Program-made: the position numbers and the translations under genes
From: a bacterium
Lineage (GTDB): Bacteria; Patescibacteriota; Patescibacteriia; CAIQCM01
Assembly (NCBI GenBank): GCA_023246535.1
Contig: JAHFIF010000034.1
Span: 1 to 10,296 of the forward strand
Reading direction: 5' to 3'
DNA: 10,296 nt
The notes under the pieces: model-generated
Told to the model about the DNA's origin: nothing
What the model saw: only the letters and a program-made list of their open reading frames with translations
Database searches by the model: none
Part shown: piece by piece, positions 1 to 6,216 of the stretch
How positions within the stretch are numbered: the first letter of the stretch is position 1
Layout: each line of letters starts with the position of its first letter

Positions 1-33
1 AGGAAATTACTTTAATTCAGCCATTTTAATATG

Positions 34-60
34 AAAACGGGACTGGCGGCTGCCAGTCCC
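34..60 (-). terminator. Intrinsic terminator of the 97-447 gene
   Basis: A perfect 9-bp inverted repeat (39-47 with 52-60, loop 48-51) is followed, reading on the minus strand, by a TTTT tract (34-37). It lies about 37 bases past the stop codon of the gene ending at 97. There is no T-tract on the plus side, so it acts in the minus direction only. Confidence 0.8.
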
Positions 61-96
61 ATCAAAGAGAAAGAACGTTGTTTTTGACTTGTTCAC

Positions 97-447
97 CTAG
101 TACGGCGGATTGTAGATCTTTTTCCACTCGCCGCCGGAGTAGATCTGGACATCGAAAGCGCTGCCGGCGCGCCAGGTATCGATACCGGGATAGCGCGAAA
201 GAAATTCATTCAGCTCATCGACGCTTTTTCCGTCAAAATACACGCGTGCGCGAACAACCGTTACCTTAGATTCAATTTCCTGACCGGTTGCTTCATCGTT
301 TTGGAAGGTACTTTCAACCGCCGTGGCGAATCGGACAACGCGGTAGCGATGGCTGTTTTCCATCCGGTGTTTGGCCGGACGGTAGCCCTCAGGGAATTGA
401 GGCAGCGGGATTTTCCGCGGAATCAGATCGGTTTGAGAGACGCACAT
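97..447 (-). CDS. Unrecognised 116-residue protein
   Basis: I do not recognise this protein. It is a soluble, charged protein with no signal peptide and no membrane segment. The stretch from about residue 33 (YRVVRFATAVEST) to the C-terminus (GGEWKKIYNPPY) reads as mixed alpha/beta with several short strands. The ATG at 447 is supported by a GGGGG-type Shine-Dalgarno about 5 bases upstream, a promoter at 504-532, and the terminator at 34-60. The gene therefore looks real and monocistronic. The overlapping plus-strand reading frames lack such signals. Confidence 0.75.
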   Translation of the reverse strand: MCVSQTDLIPRKIPLPQFPEGYRPAKHRMENSHRYRVVRFATAVESTFQNDEATGQEIESKVTVVRARVYFDGKSVDELNEFLSRYPGIDTWRAGSAFDVQIYSGGEWKKIYNPPY

Positions 448-503
448 TGTCGCCCCCTTTCATGTCTTGTACAGCCAAAAATCGGTCAACAGACAATCCG
501 GAT

Positions 504-532
504 AGAATACACTATTTCGCCCGTTTCGTCAA
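504..532 (-). promoter_or_regulatory. Sigma-70-type promoter for the 97-447 gene
   Basis: Read on the minus strand, a -35 box TTGACG (527-532) and a -10 box TATTCT (504-509) are separated by 17 bases. They sit about 57 bases upstream of the start codon. Confidence 0.6.
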
Positions 533-582
533 GATGCCGGCGCGCCGAAAAAAACACGGCCCATGCCGGCGAACCGGACAAA

Positions 583-623
583 TAAAAAAGCCCGCAGGGT
601 CCGGAGAACCGGATCCTGCGGGC
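583..623 (-). terminator. Intrinsic terminator of the 684-1355 gene
   Basis: A GC-rich 13-bp stem (590-602 with 611-623, one mismatch, 8-base loop) is followed on the minus strand by TTTTTTATTT. It is a strong, classical rho-independent terminator, about 60 bases past the stop codon. Confidence 0.9.
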
Positions 624-683
624 GAGGCGAAGCGCGAACGCGATCACGCTTCCGAGGTATCGAACAATTCCGAAATTCTTTTC

Positions 684-1355
684 TCAATGACCACCTTCAA
701 GTACTTGGCGATGCTGGCGCGCTTGCGCCTCGGCTTTTTGCTGCGCCGACTTTCGCGGAAGAACAGCGAAATCGGCAAGCGACTTCACCAAGTCGCCTAC
801 TATGATCCCCGAAACGATCGTGGAGAATTCCGGAAAGTCGAAGACGCAATTGATGGCGAGGGCCAGGCGAACCAGCCGCTCGACCGTGGTGTTCCATTTT
901 GAAGCGGCGTCGGCGTCGGAAACGGGATCGACCTCGCGGCGCAGCCACGCCTCGATCGCCTGTTTCCCGAAGAAGGCCCGGCCGTCGGACGGGTCGCCGG
1001 GTGCGAACGGACCGACGCTGACGCGCAGCTTGGCGTTGCACAATCCGGCACTCCCGTTCCGCCATTCGGCGAAACGATCGGTCGGAAAGACAACGACGCT
1101 TTGCCGCCCGTCCCATTCCAGCCGCCCGTTTTCGCCGGTCTTTACCGCCAGCGACATGACGGCGCTTTCCGCCGGCGGCGCGGTCAAACTGATCTCGCAG
1201 CCGTCGTGGTCGTCGAGAACGTTCTCGCGCCCGTTATGCAAGACCAGGAATGGTTCGCCGCGCGGCAGTTCGTCAAAAGCCTGCGACCAGATCATGGCCA
1301 GCCCGATCGACCCGGAGGAGCCGATCATCAACGTTTTTCTCAAGGTATTTTCCAT
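684..1355 (-). CDS. Unrecognised 223-residue protein
   Basis: I do not recognise the family. The start is placed at ATG 1355 because a GGGGCAG Shine-Dalgarno lies just upstream; the reading frame is open further (to 1406), but that extension overlaps the promoter. The N-terminus (MENTLRKTLMIGSSGSIGLAMIWSQ) has a basic stretch and a short hydrophobic segment of about 15 residues, which could be a weak signal or anchor. The middle is beta-rich, and the C-terminal third is helical and ends in a Lys/Arg/Gln/Ala-rich tail (AQQKAEAQARQHRQ). The gene is a single unit with its own promoter (1407-1434) and a strong terminator (583-623). Confidence 0.75.
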   Translation of the reverse strand: MENTLRKTLMIGSSGSIGLAMIWSQAFDELPRGEPFLVLHNGRENVLDDHDGCEISLTAPPAESAVMSLAVKTGENGRLEWDGRQSVVVFPTDRFAEWRNGSAGLCNAKLRVSVGPFAPGDPSDGRAFFGKQAIEAWLRREVDPVSDADAASKWNTTVERLVRLALAINCVFDFPEFSTIVSGIIVGDLVKSLADFAVLPRKSAQQKAEAQARQHRQVLEGGH

Positions 1356-1365
1356 TATCTGCCCC

Positions 1366-1382
1366 TTTTGGCGTTGCCAAAA
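1366..1382 (-). repeat. Small hairpin in the 5' leader of the 684-1355 gene
   Basis: TTTTGGC (1366-1372) and GCCAAAA (1376-1382) form a perfect 7-bp inverted repeat with a 3-base loop. On the minus strand the hairpin ends directly before the GGGGCAG Shine-Dalgarno, so it could influence translation. That role is an inference. Confidence 0.45.
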
Positions 1383-1406
1383 ATTGTTTTCAAAGACGCT
1401 GCCCAC

Positions 1407-1434
1407 AGCATAACGATTTTTTGGAAAAAATCAA
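1407..1434 (-). promoter_or_regulatory. Possible promoter for the 684-1355 gene
   Basis: Minus-strand TTGATT (1429-1434) and TATGCT (1407-1412) are separated by 16 bases, about 50 bases before the start codon. Both boxes deviate from consensus, so support is moderate. Confidence 0.4.
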
Positions 1435-1448
1435 TGCGGCATGGCGCA

Positions 1449-1478
1449 AATAAGAAAGAGCCCCGCGACGGAGCTCTT
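1449..1478 (-). terminator. Intrinsic terminator of the 1496-2281 gene
   Basis: AAGAGC (1456-1461) pairs with GCTCTT (1473-1478), and a CCG/CGG pair extends the stem inside one mismatch. A T-rich tract (TTTCTTATTT) follows on the minus strand. It lies 18 bases past the stop codon. Confidence 0.7.
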
Positions 1479-1495
1479 GAGAATGGCGCGCGCCG

Positions 1496-2281
1496 TCAAA
1501 CGGGCGGCGCGAAGATTTTTTCCATGAAGGAACGAACGGCGCTGTCGGCCTCTTTGGCCATGGCGGCCGCGATCAGTTTGGCCACGTCATCGCGGGCAAA
1601 GCCGTACCGGCGCAACTCGCGCATGATGAGGCGGGCGCGGTCGGAGCGGACAAAACCGTCGGCGTTGTTGGCAATCGCCTCTTTAAGGATTTGGATCCTC
1701 TCGCCGACCGCTTTGCCGATCGCCAGCATCAAACCCGGAAACGGATCGATGCTGAAAGAGAAATGGATTCGGTCGGCCAAGCGAAACAGCTTGGCGGCGA
1801 GCAATCCTTGCGGACCGGCCATGATCGTTTCGAGCGGCGCGCCTCCGAACAGCATGCGGCCGATCTCCGCTTGGCCGAAAGCGACGAAGACCGTTGCATC
1901 GATCATGCCCGGAGCGACCGTGGCGCTGCCGTCCTCAAGATGGATGGCGCCGCGGTGGTAAAGGGCGTGTTCTTTGCTGTGCAGGACAACTTCGCCATCG
2001 GCGATCATCGGAGCGCCGCTTGCGTACGACCAACTGGGCTTAACGGCCAGGATCAGCGAGTCGCGCGCCGGAATTCCGGCCTGCCGCTCTTCGCGAACAA
2101 TGATCATGAACGGCTGGCCTTCGCGCAGCTCGGCGTATTCACGACAAAGGCGGCTGACCTTTTCTAGAGCAACTGGACTCGGCGCCGGACCCTTGGTCGT
2201 TGAGATATGATCGAATACCGGATCGACAATAACCGGAATAACCGGTTTCCCGCTATCTGGCTTGGTAACGGCTGCTTTCAT
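1496..2281 (-). CDS. Unrecognised 261-residue protein
   Basis: I do not recognise the family. The start at ATG 2281 is chosen because a near-ideal GGGAGGG Shine-Dalgarno lies 7 bases upstream; an upstream ATG at 2308 has none. The N-terminal half is beta-rich, with alternating hydrophobic strands (PFMIIVREE, DSLILAVKPSWSY, GEVVLHSKEHALYHRGAIHL). From about residue 125 it becomes Gly/Ala-rich and helical (PGMIDATVFVAFGQAEIGRMLFGG). The C-terminal 90 residues are helical and charged, ending at a truncated-looking FAPPV. No signal peptide or convincing membrane helix is visible. The gene is flanked by a good promoter (2323-2350) and a terminator (1449-1478). Confidence 0.8.
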   Translation of the reverse strand: MKAAVTKPDSGKPVIPVIVDPVFDHISTTKGPAPSPVALEKVSRLCREYAELREGQPFMIIVREERQAGIPARDSLILAVKPSWSYASGAPMIADGEVVLHSKEHALYHRGAIHLEDGSATVAPGMIDATVFVAFGQAEIGRMLFGGAPLETIMAGPQGLLAAKLFRLADRIHFSFSIDPFPGLMLAIGKAVGERIQILKEAIANNADGFVRSDRARLIMRELRRYGFARDDVAKLIAAAMAKEADSAVRSFMEKIFAPPV

Positions 2282-2322
2282 GCGTTTTCCCTCCCTATTG
2301 ATTATCAAATGAGCAACGGGCC

Positions 2323-2350
2323 ATTATACACGTTTCGATTATTATTTCAA
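2323..2350 (-). promoter_or_regulatory. Sigma-70-type promoter for the 1496-2281 gene
   Basis: Minus-strand TTGAAA (2345-2350) and a perfect TATAAT (2323-2328) are separated by 16 bases. The boxes end about 41 bases upstream of the ATG at 2281, leaving a short leader that contains the GGGAGGG ribosome binding site. Confidence 0.75.
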
Positions 2351-2460
2351 GCCCCGGGCGGCCGGCAATGATTAGACGGCGCGGCAAGGGAATTCTTAAT
2401 GATGGTGCATTAAACACTAAAGATCAAGGCCCGATATTCAAAGCCGTTCGTTCAATTAGG

Positions 2461-2499
2461 CATTAAAAAACACCTCGTTTTGCGAAGTGTTTTTTAATG
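2461..2499 (-). terminator. Terminator directly behind tRNA-Leu
   Basis: A perfect 13-bp inverted repeat (2461-2473 with 2487-2499) carries A-rich and T-rich arms, and TCG/CGA pairs extend it towards the loop. It starts at the 3' end of the tRNA, overlapping its last two bases, so the tail of the precursor is very short. The symmetry would let it work in both directions. Confidence 0.8.
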
Positions 2500-2580
2500 C
2501 TCGGGGAGAGATTCGAACTCTCAAGCCTGTTAAGGCAACAGCTCCTAAGGCTGCCGCGTATACCGTTCCGCCACCCGAGC
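2498..2580 (-). tRNA. tRNA-Leu (anticodon UAG)
   Basis: The minus strand folds into a class II tRNA of 83 nt. The acceptor stem is 7 bp (GCTCGGG with CCCGAGC), the anticodon arm GCAGC/GCTGT carries loop CTTAGGA (anticodon TAG), there is a long variable arm of about 14 nt (TGCC/GGCT stem), and the T-arm is GAGAG-TTCGAAT-CTCTC. The long variable arm and the anticodon identify it as leucine (CUN codons). The discriminator base is A, and CCA is not encoded, so it must be added after transcription. Confidence 0.95.
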
Positions 2581-2588
2581 TCGGGGTT

Positions 2589-2617
2589 ACTATAATCGAT
2601 ATTCAAAAATCTGTCAG
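2589..2617 (-). promoter_or_regulatory. Promoter of tRNA-Leu
   Basis: Minus-strand CTGACA (2612-2617, 5/6 to the -35 consensus) and TATAGT (2589-2594, 5/6 to the -10 consensus) have the ideal 17-base spacer. Transcription would start about two bases before the mature tRNA 5' end. The -35 box is part of a hairpin arm (2611-2630). Confidence 0.65.
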
Positions 2618-2638
2618 CATCGACTGACAGCATTTTTT
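2606..2638. repeat. Hairpin with A/T flanks upstream of tRNA-Leu
   Basis: CTGTCAG (2611-2617) and CTGACAG (2624-2630) form a perfect 7-bp stem with a 6-base loop, flanked by AAAAA on the left and TTTTTT on the right. It has terminator shape in both directions, but no plus-strand gene precedes it. It separates the tRNA unit from the divergent LTD gene. Its left arm contains the tRNA -35 box. No clear promoter or strong signal was seen between 2640 and 2728. Confidence 0.5.
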
Positions 2639-2728
2639 GCGTTACTTGCTCTGCGTTTCGCGCACCCTGTTATGCACAACTGACAACTTGCTACACGCCC
2701 TGGCTGCGGCGCGGGAAAATATTGGCAT

Positions 2729-4600
2729 ATGAAATACATCTTCATGATCATCGCCATCATCATTCTTTTCGCTTATACCGCCGCGGCCGAGACGCTACAT
2801 CCGTCGATCGTAACGATCCAGGCGAGCGGCGCCACTTCCGACGACGAGTTCATTATTCTGCAGAACGCGACCGCGCAAAGCGTCGATCTTGGAAGCTGGT
2901 CGATCCAATATAAGAGCGCGAACGGTTCGACTTATTACAAAAAGAACTTCGCCAAAGGCGCGGCGATCGCGGCGAACGGAACATACGTCGTCTGCGGCAA
3001 AGACTACGCCGGGGCGTGCGACATGAGACACTCGTCGTTCGCGCTCTCCGCCGCTGGCGGCACGGTGTTTCTTGTTTCCAATCAAATTTTATTGACCGGG
3101 AATGACGCGGCGGCGATCATCGATCAAAAGACCTATGCCGCCGAGCCGGCAATCGCGAATGCGAATGCTCCGATATCGCCGTCGAACGACAGCCCGCAGC
3201 TTCAATCCGCCGAAACAGCAGCGGCGCCGGCGATCGCCAAACAGCCGGCGGTCATGCTGGTGACGATCAACGAATTCATGCCGGCGCCAGCCGACGGGAA
3301 CGAATGGATCGAGCTATTTGACGGGACGGGCTACGCCGTCGATCTGGACGGCTGGACGCTGGCCGACGGGACGGGAAAAAATTTTGCCACGCTCGACGGA
3401 CTCATCATGCCGAACGGCTTCAAACTGATCGAATTTGATTCAAGCCGCCTTAACAATTCTGGCGATCTTATCACGCTGCGCGATGCAAACAAGAACATCG
3501 TTGACGATGTCGCGTACGGCGATTGGGACAACGGCCTGACGAACGCGCCAGCCGGCGATCCGGGCGTGGCCGTCGCCAGGATCGGCGACGGACGCGATAC
3601 CAATAATGACGGAGCCGATTTTGTTATGACTTCGACGCCGACGCCCGGGGCGACGAATATTATTTCTGCACCAGCCACTAACGATCAACAACTAACAACT
3701 AAAATCCAAGGAAATATCCAAACGAAAAATTCAAAGATCTCAAAAACCGATACGCAGTGGCTGGCCGATCTTTTAAAAACGCAAAACGACACGATCGACA
3801 AATTGCTCAAAGCCGACAACATAATCATCATCAATAACCTTGTGATCAACACTGGAGTGTCTGATCCGATTAAAACTACAGCCGTCGCCAAGTCGGCAAT
3901 AACAACCAAGAAACAAGAGCCAATTTCCAAAACCGCAACAAAAACAACCGCCACAAAGAAAACCGCAACAAAAACAGACAACGCTGCCGCCGGGATGGTA
4001 ATTGTGCCGCCAGGCGTGGTCGGCAAAGATATTTGTGTCGTGCGTGAAGAGAACCGTTCGCTAGAGATCAGGCTGCCGAAAGACCTGACGGCAGCGCCGG
4101 TCGCGGGCGACATCATCGCCGCATCCGGCGCTTGGTCGACGGCCCAAACTCTGACCCTCCCCCGCCTCTTGGTGAGTAAAGCCGCGGCCTTTGCAATCAA
4201 CGGCCACGACACGCCGCCGGAACCGATCAGCGTGCCCATGAGCCGACTCAATGACCATGTCGGCGAACTAATTTCGACTTCCGGGACAATCGTCGAAAAA
4301 CAACCGACGCGCCTGCGCATCGCCGATGCCAACGTTTCACTGTTGATCAAAACAAACTTCAGCGCCGCCAAAGGCGACAAACTCGCCGCGACCGGCCTGC
4401 TGGTAAAAAGCGACCCCGATCTGCAGTTGACCGCGCTCGCGCCGGACGCGCTTTCAGTAATTAAACCGCCGGCGCCAATCTCGCCGTCGCTCGCGCAACG
4501 ATCCCTGCCGTACGGCTTGGCCGTTCTGCCGGCCGGGATCCTTTCCACCGCCGTCTATTTTGGCAAGCGTTTAAAGAAGAAAGGAGGTGAGACAAAGTGA
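2729..4600 (+). CDS. Secreted, membrane-anchored protein with two lamin-tail domains
   Basis: This 623-residue protein is exported and probably anchored in the cytoplasmic membrane, facing outward. Residues 1-20 are a signal peptide (KYIFMIIAIIILFAYTAAA). Residues about 22-137 and 175-310 are lamin-tail domains (LTD); the second shows the family pattern INEFMPAP..GNEWIELFDG and WTLADGTG. A Thr/Lys/Ala linker follows, with a possible helical segment (about 340-370) and a small repeat. Residues about 428-578 are beta-rich and resemble OB folds, with GELISTSGTIVEK and KGDKLAATGLLV. A single helix (about 593-612) followed by KRLKKK gives a type I topology. LTDs in bacteria are associated with extracellular or surface proteins, often with nucleases, but no nuclease domain is visible here. 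The Shine-Dalgarno is weak. The stop overlaps the next gene by GTGA, so the two form an operon. Confidence 0.88.
   Translation: MKYIFMIIAIIILFAYTAAAETLHPSIVTIQASGATSDDEFIILQNATAQSVDLGSWSIQYKSANGSTYYKKNFAKGAAIAANGTYVVCGKDYAGACDMRHSSFALSAAGGTVFLVSNQILLTGNDAAAIIDQKTYAAEPAIANANAPISPSNDSPQLQSAETAAAPAIAKQPAVMLVTINEFMPAPADGNEWIELFDGTGYAVDLDGWTLADGTGKNFATLDGLIMPNGFKLIEFDSSRLNNSGDLITLRDANKNIVDDVAYGDWDNGLTNAPAGDPGVAVARIGDGRDTNNDGADFVMTSTPTPGATNIISAPATNDQQLTTKIQGNIQTKNSKISKTDTQWLADLLKTQNDTIDKLLKADNIIIINNLVINTGVSDPIKTTAVAKSAITTKKQEPISKTATKTTATKKTATKTDNAAAGMVIVPPGVVGKDICVVREENRSLEIRLPKDLTAAPVAGDIIAASGAWSTAQTLTLPRLLVSKAAAFAINGHDTPPEPISVPMSRLNDHVGELISTSGTIVEKQPTRLRIADANVSLLIKTNFSAAKGDKLAATGLLVKSDPDLQLTALAPDALSVIKPPAPISPSLAQRSLPYGLAVLPAGILSTAVYFGKRLKKKGGETK
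3929..3976 (+). repeat. Two 18-bp direct copies in the LTD-protein linker
   Basis: An identical 18-base unit occurs at 3929-3946 and 3959-3976, in frame, encoding KTATKT twice with a 10-residue period (from residue 401). It lies in the Lys/Thr-rich linker between the second LTD and the OB-like region. It looks like local linker expansion and not a mobile repeat. Confidence 0.7.
4581..4590 (+). promoter_or_regulatory. Strong Shine-Dalgarno inside the LTD gene for the 72-residue gene
   Basis: AAGGAGGTGA is a nearly full anti-SD match, 6 bases ahead of the GTG at 4597, and lies within the last codons of the upstream gene. It decides the GTG start and supports translational coupling. Confidence 0.85.
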
Positions 4601-4815
4601 ACGAAGCAAAACCGAAAAATTACTTGGACATTCTCTCCGGCGAATGCCGCGCGCTTTCCGAGCGCTTCCGGCTTTCGGGCGAACAGTCCGACCTGCTCCG
4701 CGAATTCGTCACCGACACGGCCATGCGCAGTTGGCGCAACGGCCGCGCTGTCGGCTGGATCCGCGGCAAGAACGAATCGCAGGTCGGCACCGGAGCGGGT
4801 GCCGCAAAAGCATAG
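4597..4815 (+). CDS. Small 72-residue protein coupled to the LTD gene
   Basis: The gene starts with GTG at 4597, overlapping the TGA of the LTD gene (GTGA), behind a near-perfect Shine-Dalgarno. The protein is soluble, helical and charged, with a central RLSGEQSDLLREFVTDTAMRS and a SWRNGRAVGWIRGK segment that reads like a small helical module. There is no signal peptide, so it would stay in the cytoplasm while its operon partner is exported. I do not recognise the family. A role in supporting the LTD protein is only suggested by the overlap. An out-of-frame overlapping reading frame from 4587 is rejected, because the SD and the overlap fit this one. Confidence 0.8.
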   Translation: MNEAKPKNYLDILSGECRALSERFRLSGEQSDLLREFVTDTAMRSWRNGRAVGWIRGKNESQVGTGAGAAKA

Positions 4816-4827
4816 CCACGGCGCCAA

Positions 4828-4862
4828 GGCGGCGGGGTCGGCCTACCCTCCTCCCCGCCGCC
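4828..4862 (+). terminator. GC-rich hairpin after the LTD operon
   Basis: GGCGGCGGGG (4828-4837) and CCCCGCCGCC (4853-4862) form a perfect 10-bp stem with a 15-base loop, 13 bases after the stop of the 72-residue gene. No T-tract follows, so it is not a classical intrinsic terminator. It could stabilise the mRNA 3' end or act as an atypical terminator. Confidence 0.45.
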
Positions 4863-4885
4863 AGACGCGCCTATACATTATTTAA

Positions 4886-5050
4886 CATTATGGTATTGGC
4901 CGCCTGAACGGCGGCGACGCGACACTAATATACGAATGCATGCGAATGATACCAATGGGCATGCTGCATAGCGAAGCTAATTCGTTTCATTCGCATGCAT
5001 TAGTTGATTGGCATCGCGTCGTCCCCATTCAGGGGACCAACACCTTGATG
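4886..5050. repeat. 165-bp imperfect palindrome (REP/BIME-like or MITE-like)
   Basis: Arms 4886-4950 and 4986-5050 are inverted copies (65 nt each, 50/65 identical by hand alignment) around a 35-base loop. The inner 14-base block ATGCATGCGAATGA is identical. Each arm also holds its own small perfect hairpin: GCCGCC/GGCGGC at 4899-4915 and GTCCCC/GGGGAC at 5021-5037. The differences between these two hairpins are compensatory, so both stems survive. With one bulged base the similarity continues a further 7 bases outward (TTATTTA). No coding potential is evident. The layout, two inverted hairpin units in an intergenic space, resembles a BIME or a small MITE. It fills most of the gap before the sedolisin gene. 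Confidence 0.75.
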
Positions 5051-5066
5051 TAAATAACAAAGAAAT

Positions 5067-6179
5067 ATGAAAAAACTATTCCCAATCATTGCCGCCCTTG
5101 CGATCATCGCCATCGTCCCATGGCACCACGCGCAGGCGGCTTACAGATTTTCGCAATTCAAGGCGCGGCCGCCGATTCATATTTTCGGCAAAACCTCGGC
5201 GGCGCCGCGCGGACTTTCACCGCAAGCGATCAAGCAGGCTTACAACCTGCCGGCGACCGGCGGGCACGGCACGATCGCGATCATCGGCGCCTATGACGAC
5301 AAGACGATCGAAAGCGATCTCAACGCCTTTAGCAAGCAATTTGGCTTATCGCCATGCACGAGCGCGAACGGCTGTTTTGAAAAACATTTGATGGCAGCCG
5401 GGACGGCAACGAATTCCGGCTGGGCGCTCGAAACGTCGCTCGATGTCGAGTGGTCGCATGCCATTGCGCCGAACGCCAAGATCCTGCTCATCGCCGCCAA
5501 AACGCCGAGCGGACCGAACCTCCTGGGCGCGATCGACTACGCGCGAAACCGCGCCGACGTCGTCGCTGTTTCCATGAGCTGGGGCGGGGCGGAGTCGCCG
5601 GACCAGGCCTTGCTCGACAGCCACTTTGTTTCGACGCGCAGCGTCGCGTTCTTTGCCTCATCCGGCGACAGCGGCTATGGCGTCAGTTGGCCAGCATCAT
5701 CGAAAAACGTTATCGCCGTCGGCGGCACGTCGCTTGCACTCTCATCGACGGGAAGCGTCTTGGCCGAGACCGCTTGGCGCGGCAGCGGCGGCGGCGTTAG
5801 TGCCTACGAACCGGAAGCGGTTTGGCAAAAACAATATTCCATTCCTAAAGCCAACGGTCACCGCGCCGTTCCCGATGTTTCCTACAACGCCGACCCGGCG
5901 ACGGGCTTTTCCGTCTACCGCTCGACCGGCACGTCAAAGAACAATTGGTACGTGCTGGGCGGCACCTCCGCCGGCGCGCCGCAATGGGCCGCCATCCATT
6001 CGCTCGGCCTCTCCGCCCTCCCCGCCAATTTATATTCCGACAAAGCTTCGGCCGCCAATGGCAAATACTTCCGCGACATCGTCAGCGGCTCGAACGGCGG
6101 CTGCGCCTACTTCTGCGACGCGCGCCGTCGCTACGATTACGTAACAGGGCTGGGTTCGCCGCTCACCACAAAATTCTGA
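5067..6179 (+). CDS. Secreted sedolisin-type (S53) serine-carboxyl peptidase without prodomain
   Basis: This 370-residue protein is an exported endopeptidase of the sedolisin/kumamolisin family. Residues 1-24 form a signal peptide (MKKLFPIIAALAIIAIVPWHHAQA). The catalytic Glu and Asp are E122 and D126 in WALETSLDVEW, the oxyanion Asp is D201 in ASSGDSGY, and the nucleophile is S301 in GGTSAGAPQ. The C-terminal YFRDIVSGSNGG and DYVTGLGSPL match the family's Ca2+-binding end. Sedolisins usually carry an N-terminal prodomain of roughly 180 residues; here only about 25 residues separate the signal peptide from the PRGLSPQAIKQAYNLP entry into the catalytic domain. Family members usually work at acidic pH; the substrate here is unknown. 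No good Shine-Dalgarno precedes the ATG. It is followed by a terminator at 6189-6216. Confidence 0.92.
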   Translation: MKKLFPIIAALAIIAIVPWHHAQAAYRFSQFKARPPIHIFGKTSAAPRGLSPQAIKQAYNLPATGGHGTIAIIGAYDDKTIESDLNAFSKQFGLSPCTSANGCFEKHLMAAGTATNSGWALETSLDVEWSHAIAPNAKILLIAAKTPSGPNLLGAIDYARNRADVVAVSMSWGGAESPDQALLDSHFVSTRSVAFFASSGDSGYGVSWPASSKNVIAVGGTSLALSSTGSVLAETAWRGSGGGVSAYEPEAVWQKQYSIPKANGHRAVPDVSYNADPATGFSVYRSTGTSKNNWYVLGGTSAGAPQWAAIHSLGLSALPANLYSDKASAANGKYFRDIVSGSNGGCAYFCDARRRYDYVTGLGSPLTTKF

Positions 6180-6188
6180 CCCGTTAAT

Positions 6189-6216
6189 AAATCCAGCACT
6201 GCCCGTGTTGGATTTT
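6189..6216 (+). terminator. Intrinsic terminator of the sedolisin gene
   Basis: An 11-bp stem with one mismatch (6189-6199 with 6205-6215) and a 5-base loop ends in TTTT, starting 10 bases after the stop. Its T-tract runs directly into the left inverted repeat of the Cas2-like unit. Confidence 0.8.

Noticed and set aside
288..902. Plus-strand 204-residue reading frame
   Set aside because: It spans the promoter and terminator of two minus-strand genes, has no Shine-Dalgarno, and its composition is that of a shadow frame.
802..1961. Overlapping plus-strand reading frames (802-1413, 1101-1961)
   Set aside because: They lie antisense to genes that have matching ribosome binding sites, promoters and terminators; no such signals support the plus frames.
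2646..2676. Promoter-like boxes ahead of the LTD gene (TTGCTC and TATGCA)
   Set aside because: The spacer is 19 bases and both boxes are weak; support is too thin.
3685..4548. Minus-strand 287-residue reading frame
   Set aside because: It is antisense to the LTD/OB protein, whose domains and operon overlap are clear; low-complexity residues are an artefact of GC-rich third positions.
4587..4907. 106-residue frame overlapping the 72-residue gene
   Set aside because: It starts inside the Shine-Dalgarno region and runs into the palindrome; the GTG start at 4597 fits the ribosome binding site and the GTGA overlap.
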